Of a stretch of DNA of 64,000 nucleotides, positions 33,759 through 45,609 are shown piece after piece (position 1 is the stretch's first letter; every line of letters begins with the position of its first letter). Both the position numbers and the translations under genes were made by a program. The notes beneath the pieces were generated by a model. The model had not been told where the DNA came from and did no database searches. It saw only the letters and a list, made by a program, of their open reading frames with translations. The stretch is from Hemileia vastatrix (lineage: Eukaryota > Basidiomycota > Pucciniomycetes > Pucciniales > Zaghouaniaceae), in NCBI GenBank assembly GCA_030280995.1, contig JASXTE010000005.1:24655001-24719000 (forward strand), read 5' to 3'.

Positions 33759-36700
33759 TAGATAGTTGACTTGTGTGCAAAGCAAACTATCTTATCTCTC
33801 CCAGTGCACAGAACCTCAATGTCTTAAGGACTGGAGTTGCCTTAAACCGCTTGAGATTCATTCTTTTTAAGGAGGATATCCTCTTAAGTTGTCATATAGA
33901 CTCTGGAGCTTCAATTTCTTTTGTTAGTTTATCTTTTGCCAAGAAGCTTCAACTAACATTTACAGATGTCGATTGAACTCCAATCTATTTGGTCGAATCA
34001 GAGGAACCCAAATATTGGGTAAGTAAGAAAGTTTTATGGGGTTTTAACTTTCCGAACTTTCCCCCTTTGAGTGGGAATTATCAGTCTTGGACGCCCCAAG
34101 GATGGACAATACCATTCTTGGCCATGACTTTTTAACGCATTGGAATCCCAAAATTGATTGGACTAGGGGATTGATCACCCTACGCTCTAAGTATATTTCT
34201 GATTCTTCAATGCAGGTCAATAGGGAGTTAAACAACCCGCCTGACAACGTCCTCCTAGAGTACGAGTCTCAGCAGATGACTTGCAAGCATCTGATCCTTT
34301 TTTAAATGAGCAATTGGCTAACCCTTCTAGCTCGATGACTTCACTCGAAGAGGATTTAAATTGCCTCAAAGTAATCGAATTCTGCTCTATCAATTCAGGT
34401 ATCCCCTCGACAGATTCTCTCGAAGATGAAGAGGACGACCAAATCAACGTTGAAGCCATTAAATCAACTCTACCAGAAATCTACCACGATTTCCTCGATG
34501 TTTTCTCAATCCACAAGGCCGATAAGTTACCACCTCATAGTCCCTACGACCATCAAATAGAGTTAATAGGCCCAGTACCTCTGGCAGGTCCTGTCTATTC
34601 TTTGTCGAAGGACAAATCTCAAGTTCTTTGAGACTACATTGCGGAGAATGTAGCCAAAGGTTTTATCAGAGCCAGTAAATATCCAACCGGCTCCCCTGTC
34701 CTCTTTGTAAAAAAGAAGGATGGTAGTCTTAGGTTGTGTGTTGACTATAGAAAGCTCAACACAGTCACTAAGAAGAATGCATATCCTGTTCCTCCTATGT
34801 CATTACTTCTTACCCTTTTCAATGGTGCTGATTTCTTTTCTAAAATTGATCTTAGAGGCGCTTACAATATGATTCGCATTGCAGAAGGTCATGAACCACT
34901 GACTGCAATGTGCACCAGATTTGGTAGTTTTGAATATTTATTTATGCCTTTTGGATTGTGTAACGCACCTTCAACTTTTCAAACTTTTGTTAATGACATC
35001 TTTCAAGATGTTGTTTGACAATTTGTAGTCGTCTACTTAGATGATATTTTAATATTCTCGAAAACACTAGATGAATATATTCATCATGTTCGACAGGTCC
35101 TAAATCCTCTTTGAGATCATGGTCTCTACGCCAAGCATAATAAATGTGAATTCCACCTCAAATCAATTGATTTTTTGGGTTTTACGTTTTCCACTGACGG
35201 TTTAGTCATTGATGACAAAAAAGTCCAGAAAATCCTGGAATGGCCTGAGCCCAAAACCATTAAATCACTCCAAGGATTTTTGGGTTTTGCAAACTTCTAT
35301 AGAAGATTTATTAAAAATTACTCCAAAACTATTTCCAATCTTACTTCTCTTCTTAGAAAAGACATTCCTTTTGTTTTTACTTCTACAGCACAAAAGGAAT
35401 TCAAAGCACTAAAAACGGCGTTCACCACAGCCCCAATTCTTCGACATTTTGATCCTTCTGCTTCAACAATAGTTGAGACAGATGCAAGAAATTATGCTAT
35501 TGCAGGGGTCATCTCTCAATTAAATCCTGAAACAAATTTGTTTCATCCTGTTGCTTTTGAGTCACGCAAACTCATAGCCGCAGAATTAAATTATGAAATT
35601 CATGACAAAGAGCTTTTAGCTATTATCCATTGTCTTAAAAAATGGCGTTCTTTTCTTCTCAGCCTAGATAGTCCTTTTCAAATTTTAACAGATCATAATG
35701 CTTTAAAATACTTCATGTCTTCCAAAGTGTTAACCAGGTGTCAAGCCAGGTGGGCTGAATTTTTGTCTGAATTTCCCTTCTCTATTTCCTATCACCCAGG
35801 TAAGAACTTCATTGTCCCAGATATCTTGTCACGTCGGGATGATGTTTACCCACAGCGGGGGGACAAATTTGCTGACAAGAACCCAGCAAATGTGCAATGA
35901 ATTTTCAACAAATCAATGTTAACGACTCATCAACTTAATTGGATGACAATTCAATCTTTTCAAAATCCACTATCCAACATCCTCGAAGCTCAGTCAAAGG
36001 ACGATTATTGTTTAGGGTTAAAAAACAAAATACTCTCGAAGCAAGGGGCCAAAAGATTTAGTATTAAATTAGGTAGAGTAGTCATACCCAACAACAATGA
36101 AATAAAATTATGGATTTTCAACAGTCGACATGATTCTCCATTAGCTGGTCATTTTGGTGTTGATAAAACCTACCAGTTAATAGCAAGGGATTTCTTCTGG
36201 CCAGGTATGACCAGGGAAATCAAGGCCTATATAAAAGCTTGTTACGAATGTAATAGGAATAAGGCTCCCCGTCACCGGAAGCATGGGTTGCTTCAACCAC
36301 TTCATATTCCCTCTAAACCTAGGGAATCTTTATCCATGGATTTCATTTCTCGACTTCCTTTTTCAAATGATTTTGATGCTATATTAGTAATAGTAGATAG
36401 ATTTTCAAAAATGTCTATTTTCATTAAAACCACTACTACTTCTACAGCAGAAGATTTGTCAAAATTGTTTTTAGTATATGTATTTTCCAAACACGGCTTA
36501 CCAAATGATATTATTTCAGATAGAGGCTCATTGTTTGTATCCACATTATGACCCAACTGTGTCAACAACTCAATATCACGAGGAACCTCTCCACGGCCTA
36601 TCACCCTGAAACTGACGGTCAAACAGAAAGATTTAATTAAATCCTCGAACAATACGTTCGAATGTATGTCAGTTACCAACAAGACGATTGGACCACATGG

Positions 36701-37384
36701 TTACCACTGGCCAAATTTGCTTAAAATAACTCGACTCATTCTTCGACAGGACAATCTCCCTTTGAAACCATTTATTGATGACATCCTCAATTCAACTCAA
36801 TCCATGTAGGAACTAATCATCCTGCGGAACATTATCTTCGAACTATATCATGACTCCAAGAAGAACTTAAAACAAATTTGGAATTATTGATTCGAAGATA
36901 CAAGGAACAGGCCGACAAACATCGACAATCTGCTCCTTTCTTTAAACCAGGCGACAAAGTATGGCTCGACGCACGAAACATTCAAACAACACGACCATCA
37001 AAGAAACTGGCTGAAAAGCGCTTGGGACCATTTGAAATCGACTCTGAAGTCTCTAAAACTGCATTTCGACTCAAGTTACCTCCTAAATGGCAGGCGATTC
37101 ACCCTGTTTTCCATGTATCTCTCCTGAAACTGGCTCGAGAAATATACCCGGGCAAGAACCAACCCCCTCCGCAACCGGTCGAAGTAGAAGATCATCTAGA
37201 GTGGGAAGTAAGTCCTATCCTTGATTCAAGAATGCGCAAGGGGAAACTTCAATACCTTGTGGAATGGGAAGGCTTCCTCAATGACTCAGACAAAACATCC
37301 TGGGAACCAGCCATCAATGTTTCTAACGCCCCTGAACTTCTAAAATCTTTTCATTTGAAATATCCTTTTAAACCAAAAACTTAA
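33757..37384 (+). pseudogene. pol: Gypsy-A copy 2 Pol (frameshifts and stops)
   Basis: Same domain order as copy 1: protease (HIDSGAS near 33895), RT with intact YLDD (35034-35045), RNase H, integrase (zinc finger near 36130-36280, MDFIS, ISDRG, then a 1-bp deletion at about 36547) and chromodomain (WEVSPILDSR...YLVEWEG, 37200-37340). Nonsense changes at former CGA include 33974, 34629, 35016 and 35112 (all TGA). Small indels change frame near 34060, 34270, 36547 and elsewhere. Comparison with copy 1 shows which stops are private to each. Confidence 0.92.
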
Positions 37385-38053
37385 AATTTCTTTTATTTTA
37401 AAATTTCTTTTTCTTTTTTTCTTTTCATTCTTTTTTCTCTTTCTCTTAAAAATCTAAAACACCTCTTAAATTTCTCAGCCTTGTTTTCTTTTTTTTTCTC
37501 TTCTTTTTTCTTTCTTCTCCTTCTATAAAATTTTCTCCAAAACCAACTAAAATTAAAATCAAAATTAAAATTAAAAAAAAAAATTAAAAAAATTTAAATT
37601 AAAAATTAAAAAATTAAAATTTAAAATTTAAAATAAAATAAAATTTAAAAAAAAAATAAATAAATAAATAAAAAATAAAAATAAAATAAATAGAATAAAC
37701 ATAAATAATAAAATAAAATAAATATCCTTTACATCTCTCTAAATGTTTTTTTTCTCTTTTCTTTTTCAAATCTCTAAATACATTCTTTTCTTAAATTTAA
37801 AATTCTCTTTAAAATTTTATTTTCTAAAATTTATTCTCTCTTTAAACTTTCTTTCCTTTGAACCATCAAAATCTTGTATGACACGACCAATTCCTCAAAC
37901 TTAACTTCAACCTCTTATTCTCCTTATAAAATTCTTCGACAAAATGATTCTTCTTTTTCAAATTCTCTTTAAATTCTAATTCTGTTCTTTTCTCTCTTTT
38001 CGACTATTTAAAATTCCTAAAAAATCAATAAACAACCTTTCGCAAATAACAAA
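37385..38053. other. AT-rich 3' segment of Gypsy-A copy 2
   Basis: Pyrimidine-rich and AAATA/AAATT-rich DNA equivalent to 11414-12328, continuing after the MITE at 38315-38611. No gene seen. Confidence 0.7.
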
Positions 38054-38314
38054 CACCACACAATATGGGGGGCGGACTTGCTAGCAAGTCCGCAACCTTG
38101 GACCCAAACTCACCATAGATTGAACACACATTGAGCTATTGATAAAGGAACCATACAATCAGGGATGAACACCACTCAGCAGAACAGTTTTAGGTGGGTG
38201 TTCAAGTAGAGTTCAGTATGGGTTCAGTCTGAGTTCAGTCTGAGTTCCATCTGAGTTCCATCTGAGTTCAGGTTGAGGACTTGCTAGCAAGTCCACCCCC
38301 TATATTGCGTAGTG
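38054..38314. mobile_element. 261-bp CACTA-type MITE, copy 2, nested in Gypsy-A copy 2
   Basis: Same ends and length as 4339-4599 and nearly identical sequence. Flanked by AAA (38051-38053, 38315-38317). Absent from the matching place in Gypsy-A copy 1, which proves it is a separate insertion. Confidence 0.85.
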
Positions 38315-38611
38315 AAATTCTTCTTTCATTAAATTCTCATTTCAACAAACTCATCTCAATCACCAACAATTTTTTTCTTCTTTCTCTCTTCTCTTACATA
38401 AATTTTTCTTTTAAAATTAAAAACTTCTATCTTTTTCTTTCTTTATTTAAATTTCTTCTTTCAAATTCTAAAGCAAAATTTTATTTAAAACTTTTTTTCT
38501 CTCTCTCCCAAATCTTATAAAAAATAATATTCACCTTAAATACAATAAAATAATACAAAAAAATAAAACTAAAGACAATTCTACTTTTCTACTTCTTTAC
38601 ATCTCTCCTTT

Positions 38612-39570
38612 TCATTTCAAATTTTTCTCTTTTAATTTTTCTCGAACCAATCTTTTCATCTTCTCCAAAATTACCCTTAACTCCTTCCTGCATTTCTCAA
38701 ATACCTCCTCCTCTCCTACCCGAACCACCTCTCCAATCTCCAACAGTTCCTCTGCCACGTCGAAGGAAGAAGCTTCAATAATTGTATCGACCTCCCCACA
38801 CAACTCTTCTGCGAACCTAACTCGTCGACCCTGACGAGGCTTCTTCGACCACACCTGGTCCAGCGTTTCCTCAGGTTCTTCGATTCCACCCGTGACCAGA
38901 GGGTTTGCCTCAGTTGGAAAAAGCAACGCAGGTTCCCCAATTGGGTCTTCAATGGCATTCGATGTCTAAACAAGAACTCATCAGTAACCTCATCCCTAAA
39001 AAAAACAACAAATAAAACTTACTTCAAAGATGGGGTCAGGTTCTAAGAACAACCTTGGAGACACTTCTACCTCTGCTTCTCTCTCCTCCTCGTCATCTTC
39101 AATGACCACCCTTCGTTTCTTGGGTGTCCGCCCTGGAACAGGGACTTCATCCTCATCTTCCTCCACAAATTTGTCGATCTCTTCTTTGACACCCTGTTTG
39201 AACTTGTGGCCTGGGTTACCCAGGTTGTGATCTCGTTATTAAGTTCCTTGTTGTTCTCCCCCACCGATTGATCGTCTCCAACCGAGACATCCCAAATGTC
39301 TTAGACCACCTCTTTTGTTTTAGGGATCACCCAAAACTTAGTCTTGGTGAATCGTTGTTCAATCTCTGCGTTCTTCGTCAACGCATCGCACGCCACTCGT
39401 CGCCAACGGCAAAACTCGCATTTCTGGCGAGGGCCTCGAGTCGCCGTAATTTCGACACAGAAGTATTCCATCGCTTCACAAGCCATGCAAGCCTGGGAAA
39501 ACTGCCGTGTAACCATTCCCCCTTCCGCTTTAGGGTGTGGAGGCGTAGGTATTGGGGTAGGACAGTTCAT
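38612..39570 (-). pseudogene. Antisense accessory gene in Gypsy-A copy 2 (Zn2Cys6-like)
   Basis: Start ATG at 39570 (MNCPTP), exon 1 39570-39023 (548 nt, one base short of copy 1, so frameshifted in the acidic region), intron 39022-38966 (GTAAGT...TTTAG, 57 nt), exon 2 38965-38612. The cysteine cluster CMAC...KCEFCRWRRVACD has the same CX2CX6CX12CX2CX6C spacing. The sequence around it is almost unchanged from copy 1. A TAA follows KTKEVV where copy 1 reads FE. Intron position and splice sites are conserved between copies. Confidence 0.75.
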
Positions 39571-39681
39571 TATAATGAGGAAATTAATAAACAAGAAAAA
39601 AATATATAGAGAGGAAAGGGAAACTAGTGTGAGAAGATGGCTCAAGCTCAACGGAGCTCGCGATTCTTATACCCGGGCATC

Positions 39682-40446
39682 TGTCACGCGCCACATGACA
39701 CTCGAGGCAAAAGCAGCTCATTAAAGCAATAATATCAAGATCTAAATCTATACTCGAAGCGCAGAAAGCAATTCTCCATAGCAACTGTGATTCCCCTTTG
39801 TGTACTTACTATTCAACTGCGCTAGCCTAAACTCTAAATCTAAATTAGTCAATATCTCAATAGTGTGCCTTAGTCTTAATTTCAATAAGCGAAGCACAGC
39901 CCTATGATCAATGTAATAGTACATTAGTAGTTTTCATTAAAAGTTTGTTAATTAATTAAAAGGGGTAAATTGAGAATGGACGGATATTAGCGAAGAGGGT
40001 CTAAGAATATTAATGGTCTGTGGTATGGGAATGGTGAGATGAGAGGGAGGTCAATGCAAGGAGGAATAAAGGTTATAAAAGGGTTGGGTATTTGGTTCGA
40101 TATTCCTTAGAATTAAATTATAAAACGTATTTACATTTAATAGTGGTAAAATCTTTAAGTTAAATCATTATTATTGTATCTTTCTTTTATTTTCTCAATA
40201 ATCATTTCTAAATCCTAAATCTTTGATTGTTGAGTTTCAAACCCTTCGTGAGATCTTAAGAATTCCTATTACCTTTGAAACTATATTATAATTCTTCTCA
40301 AACATACCTCAAACCCGTAGCTCTTACTTCGAGTGTCCTTTGAATCACTTCCTCGAATCATTCCTCTGTGCTTTGAAGAAGTTTCTAAATCCCTCATCTC
40401 ACTTTCAGGAACATCCTCGACCTAGTGCGTAGGTCGTCCGGTGACA
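39682..40446 (+). repeat. Gypsy-A copy 2 3' LTR
   Basis: 765 bp, TGTCACGCGCC to CCGGTGACA, TATAAAA at 40074-40080. GCTGG follows. Confidence 0.95.
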
Positions 40447-40600
40447 GCTGGACACTTTTGCTATTTGAAGTTGATTAGGTGCATGTTTTTTAAGAGAAGT
40501 GAGGTGTTCCTCATAAAAGTTTCCAGCACAAGCTTGGCCAAATTTGTGCTGGAAACTCTTACCAAAAAAAACAATTGATGAAATCAAATATCTTCATTGT
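40447..40600. repeat. Inverted-repeat element, right part
   Basis: GCTGGACACTTTT resumes the repeat cut at 31735. At about 40520-40555 a 12-bp perfect inverted repeat (TTTCCAGCACAA...TTGTGCTGGAAA) forms a hairpin, and the surroundings match 31553-31650 directly. Confidence 0.5.
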
Positions 40601-42671
40601 GGAAGAAAACAGCTTTGATATCCAGATCCAATTTCTCCAAGTAGTTGTCCAATTTTTCAGCTCTGCTTTTTTGAAAGATCACCAATAGGTGTTGCCTCTC
40701 CTTCTTTGAATAATCCAAAAATATGAACTAAAGATCTATGATCTTTCTCTTGGAAAAATAGGTTAAAAATTTAAAGAGAATTTTCCAATGCATCTTAAAT
40801 TTGACACTTTAATCAAATGAGTTTTTTGGTGATGGTGGTAGTTTAAATAAAAGAAGGATGAGAGAAAATTTTTGAAAGAGGATAAAGTAGAGAATATATA
40901 TAATATTGGATCAATATTCACAATTAATTTTTTCATGTATGTTAATAATTAATGTTGACTCACATTTTAATAATAACTAAATACGGATAGATAACTGAAA
41001 GAAGTGCATTATTTTAGAGGCTACATTTGGTGCCAATAAATTAAAATTAGTTCCTTTAATAGTGTGAATGTTAAAAAAATACATTACAATTTTATCCCCT
41101 TATAAAAAAGTATATATATTTTTCTCCTAAATTAAATTTTTTAGCATTGTCTTACATTCTTTCATTCAAAAGAAAAATGAGAAATTTCTATTGAAAAGGG
41201 CTCAATATAAGCTTTGTCTAGAAAATTTGAAACTACTTACAAATATTTTTGAAGAGTTATATTTTTATTAATAAAATTTTTAAAAAGGACTTAAATAGTA
41301 TGGTTTTTTATATATTTGCCAAAATAAAAATGATAATTAAAATAATATTCCAGACCTAGTATACTATGTGTCATTTAAGATATTTCTACTAATAGCAAAC
41401 CTGAATCCCCACCATTCAATGGATCTAGATATAAAATTGAATATTGTGGAATGTTAAGTGTTGTTGCTCAACCATTGCTCAAATTTGGTCCAACTGATGC
41501 TCAACTTAAATCCAAAGCTCTGCTCAAGAAGGGATAAAATGAGGCTCAATTTAGTGCCAATTTTTTTCTCAAAATTTTTTCATATAATTTAAAAACAGTT
41601 TCCTAAAACTTTCACAAAATTCCCGCAATGTTTTCCCAACCTCTCCCTGAAAGTTTCAAAGAGAGGAAACTGATAGCAGAACACCCCCTGATTTCCCATG
41701 GTGCATTACAATAAAAATCTGTATGTTCCAACTTTTCTAGCCCAAGTGGAACCCCTTCTTACCCCTCCTCTACACTCCACTTTAACTTTTTACTTCACCC
41801 AACCCTATTTAATTTCTCCTTTCCCCTCTTTAGCCCATTCTCACCCCTGCCTAACCCCACTAGGCCCCTTTCAAATCCCAGTTTACTTTTTTGTTTTCAA
41901 CCTCACCCCACTCACTACTTTCACACTATATCCCACCTTATTGCTTTTAATCCCACTATTTCAACTCTCTAGCACATGATTTATTATTCAAATTGTCCCT
42001 TTTTCATTTTAGCTTACCTCATTTTCACACTTGGGATTAAAAATGGTGGGAAGGAAAGCAAGAGGATTGATGTGGGATGAGGGGGGTTTAAGGGTAGTAA
42101 AAAGGGGTTTAAAAGTGTGGTGATGGGAGAAAAATGAGTTAGGATGAATGAGGAGGGGAAACAGCTTAGAAGAGTAAAAAATGATGCAGGAGAGGAGGAA
42201 GATGTGAGATTGGAGGAGTTTGGAAAAAAAATGGGGGAGAAAAGTACTGAAAAGAATATTTTTGAAAAAAAAGTAATCAAAAAAAAAGATAATAGATTAG
42301 AAGTCATGAAAAGATTAATGATGTGAAACATATAATAAAAACTTAAATTTTTTTATTTGCCATATGTTTTATTTTCATAAAAATTTGTCCCTCATTTTTT
42401 TGATAAAATTAAGATAAAGGAAAGTTATTTTTTTTAAAAAAAATAATAGCCATGTATTTTTTTTACTAGGAAGATTCTGATATTTGTATAAACTTTCAAA
42501 GTCATACCTATAAATAAGTAAAATTTAAAATTTCATCTAAGAAACATGTATTTTCCTTAATAATTTTTTTTTGATAAAGACTACAAAAAATGGTAACTAG
42601 TAATTTTATGAGAATCAAAATATATTTGTGTAAATTTTCACAATTTTGAATTTTATGAGAAATATCTATTA
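40601..42671. other. AT-rich spacer with a pyrimidine/purine asymmetric block
   Basis: No gene seen. Around 41740-41970 the plus strand is strongly pyrimidine-rich (CCCC/CTTT) and around 42030-42290 strongly purine-rich (GGGG/GAAA), as in an old foldback element. Short frames across these blocks are compositional artefacts. Confidence 0.5.
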
Positions 42672-43044
42672 GGAGGTATCAATGTTGGGGGATCCCCAAT
42701 TAAATTAATTGCAGATAAAAATCCTTATACTCCAATTATCTTCCACAATTATTTTTGCTAATAATTGGGTTATTAGACACTTTACATGTAAATTTTCATC
42801 TATTATCCAACATTTTTCTGCTCAATTTTTCATAACCACATCTTGGACAACTTTCTTTTATAACCACATTTTGCCCAACTTTCTGCCATAACCACATCTT
42901 TGACTACTCTCTAGATATGGCTTCTACCTTGCTGCGCACTCCCATTCTCATCCCATCCTGTTCATTCTATCCACTCAGAATTTTGGCCCATTTCATTTTG
43001 CTATCTCATCTGCTTTTTTCTGCTCCTTTTCATCTTAAATTATC

Positions 43045-44408
43045 TTAACATGCCTTGTAGTCATAGATATTCTCAAATGTTCTTCAAATTTCACTACTCC
43101 CTCTTTCCCCTGAGTTTCTGAGAAATCCAAAACAGTTCAACTGAAAAAAGATGATCATTTCATTCTTATCAACTGGCTAAAAATAAAAAGTTATTATGAT
43201 TCTTGTTTTTTTACTGAGAATAAGACTAAAGTAGGATGCCCCCCTGCATCAAAAGCCAATGGCTATCTTCAAATGGCAAATGAATTAAGAAATAAGACTA
43301 AGGGAAGGATAAATATTTTACCAAAACAGATGTCTGAACTCTTCAAGCATTATTGAGACAAATACAAGAAGGCAAAGACTCTTTCATCTTCTACTGGCTT
43401 TGGTATTTCTGGCCTTGATATCAGTAAGGGCATCAAATCCATAGACAATAAACTTGATTCTTTATGTCTTTACATTAAAGGCATGAATGATCTATTTGGA
43501 GAGGAAGCTGATGTTAATCCTGCAAGAATGTTTTTCTATCTCTAAAAATGATGTCAAAAGAAATCTTTTTCCTTCTTCTTCTACTCAAGCCTCTTCTCAC
43601 TTAACTTCCACAAATTAAGAAATCTTTTCAATAGATACTTATGGCAATATAAACCAACCTTATCTAACTTAAGTATGTTTTTTTTCTTTTATCCTACCAA
43701 TTATTCTTTTTATTTACATTTTCTTATTTCTAAATAGGCTGAAGAAAAAATTCAAAGGCCACAATCAACTGAGTCAGAAGCCAGAAAAAATGATGAGGAA
43801 GAAAATGTGACCTTGAAAAAAAAGAGAATGGCTTCAAGTAGTCTGAATATCTACTCTCAAAGAAGAAGAAAAAGTGATACTTCATCTCCAACCCCTTTTT
43901 CTTCTATCAAAGAATTTTTGGAGAAACATGATGCTGGTAAGTGATACCAAACCTCTTAATAATTTACTCTGATTTTCTTCTAATTTATGTTAACATTTCT
44001 TATCACTCTAGAAAAAATTAAAATCTCTAAAGAGACTCTAAACTTTGAAAAGAAAAATATGAGCTCTCTTTAATGAGGGATGACAGAGTACATGATTTGG
44101 AAGAGAAGAAGTTTTAACTCTCTTTACGGAAGGATGATAGGACACAAGTCTTGGAGAAGAGGAAGTAGAAACTCTCTTTAGGGTAGGATGATAAGGAACA
44201 AGACTTAGAGGAGAAAAAATTCAAGTTATCTCTAAGTATTGAAAAATAAACAAAATAGGAGAAAACATTTCAGCATCAAAACCTCATGGAGCAGATGAAA
44301 TATAAGCTTGATTGTGAGGAAAATTCCAAAAAGAAAGATTTCTTAATAGAATTTCTTAAAGCTAATAAATCTTTTGAGGAAATTGAACGTTTAAAGAAAT
44401 AGTTTGAT
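43045..44408 (+). pseudogene. Myb/SANT-like gene of H3 (badly degraded)
   Basis: Recognisable pieces: KKDDHFILINWLK, then KAKTLSSSTGFG (exon 1), TESEARKNDEEENVTLKKK (exon 2 after an AATAG acceptor near 43737), and the coiled coil with YKLDCEENSKKKDFL (exon 3 after TCTAG near 44011). Multiple stops and small deletions. The most eroded full copy in the window. Confidence 0.65.
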
Positions 44409-44599
44409 GAATCGTATTTTTTATTTCTCTCACACTTCAATGTTTGTAATTAATTGTACATAAATTTTTTTCTTAATTTCCTGTATTTTCTTACTCTATC
44501 CATAATTAGTTGAATTTTCATATTCTAATGTTATTAATTCTCTTTTAAATAATAATTTTCAAGTATTTTTAATGTAAAAAATTCTTTTTTAGTTGAAAT

Positions 44600-45560
44600 T
44601 TTCAAGGCACATTTATAAATTTTCACAATTCCTCCTCTGCATTTGATTGAACTAAGATGTGGGTATCACCAAAAGTCTTTCAAGTAAAGAATTTTGCAAG
44701 TCTTTTTTAAAATTTTGGCAATGCACCCGCTGAACTTTATTGAAGAGGGGATGGGTATCAGCAAAATTTCAAATCAATTTTTTTTATAAGTCTCATATGA
44801 AAATGTGGCAATACCCTCCCTTGGTTTTTATTGAAGAAAGGGGTGGGTATCACCAAAAGTTTTCTAAGTCATCAATTTCAAATGTCAGATTTAAAAATTT
44901 GGCAATACCCCCCTGTATTTTGTTGAATTAAGGGAAGGGTATTATCAAATTTTCAAGTCAAATTTTTTTTAAGTCTGATATGAAAAATTGGCAACGCCTC
45001 CCCCTGAAATTTATTGAATCAAAGAAACAAAATAAAAAAAATTTAAATTTAAAATTTCTACAACCAATTATTTTCACCAGTCCCAATCAAGTTTTCCTAC
45101 TTTATATAATAGCCTTTAGAACAACCTATGAACAGATGCACCATTATATAATAACAGTAATCTATCTTGATGTAACTTTAAAAAAAATTGGAAGAGACTA
45201 ATCCAAAACTAAATGAAAAAAATTAAAATTAAAAACTTCTACAACCAATTATTCTCACCAGTCCCAATCAAGTTTTCCTATTTTATATAATAGCCAGTAG
45301 AACAACCTAAGGCCAGATGCACTATTATATAAAAACATTAATCTATCTTGATGTAACTTTTAAAAGTAATTGGAAGACAATTCCAAAATTAAATGAAAAA
45401 AAAATTAAAAAGGATAAATAAAATTGAAAAAGAGGAAAATAAAAAGGTGTAAATTATAAAAAATAAAAAAGATAGAACTTAAAATAACTAAAAAAAATTG
45501 AATAAAAGAGAAAAAAAAAGAAAAAAATATTTGTAAAAAATATTTAATGATTGAAAAAAT
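44600..45560. repeat. Harbinger Myb-side 3' repeats of H3
   Basis: About five ~95-bp units (GGGTATCACCAAAA...TTGGCAATACCC) to about 45000, then two ~175-bp direct copies with CACCAGTCCCAATCAAGTTTTCC (about 45030-45380), then AT-rich DNA. Reverse-complement counterparts lie in H2. Confidence 0.65.
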
Positions 45561-45609
45561 ATAATATTTTAGTTGCAATACTTGACAGATCTACTAAGAA
45601 CCACTTTTT

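Larger units (their letters stand above)
31736..40446 (+). mobile_element. Gypsy-A copy 2: chromovirus with antisense gene and nested MITE
   Basis: 8.7 kb between GCTGG duplications (31731-31735, 40447-40451). LTRs are 31736-32500 and 39682-40446, both 765 bp. The order of parts is the same as copy 1, with a 261-bp MITE inserted at 38054-38314. Gag and pol contain frameshifts as well as nonsense changes, but the RT YLDD is intact. Confidence 0.95.

Noticed and set aside
44740..45201. Short open frames in H3 (for example 44740-44931, 44980-45201)
   Set aside because: They fall in the ~95-bp and ~175-bp non-coding repeats downstream of the Myb gene.
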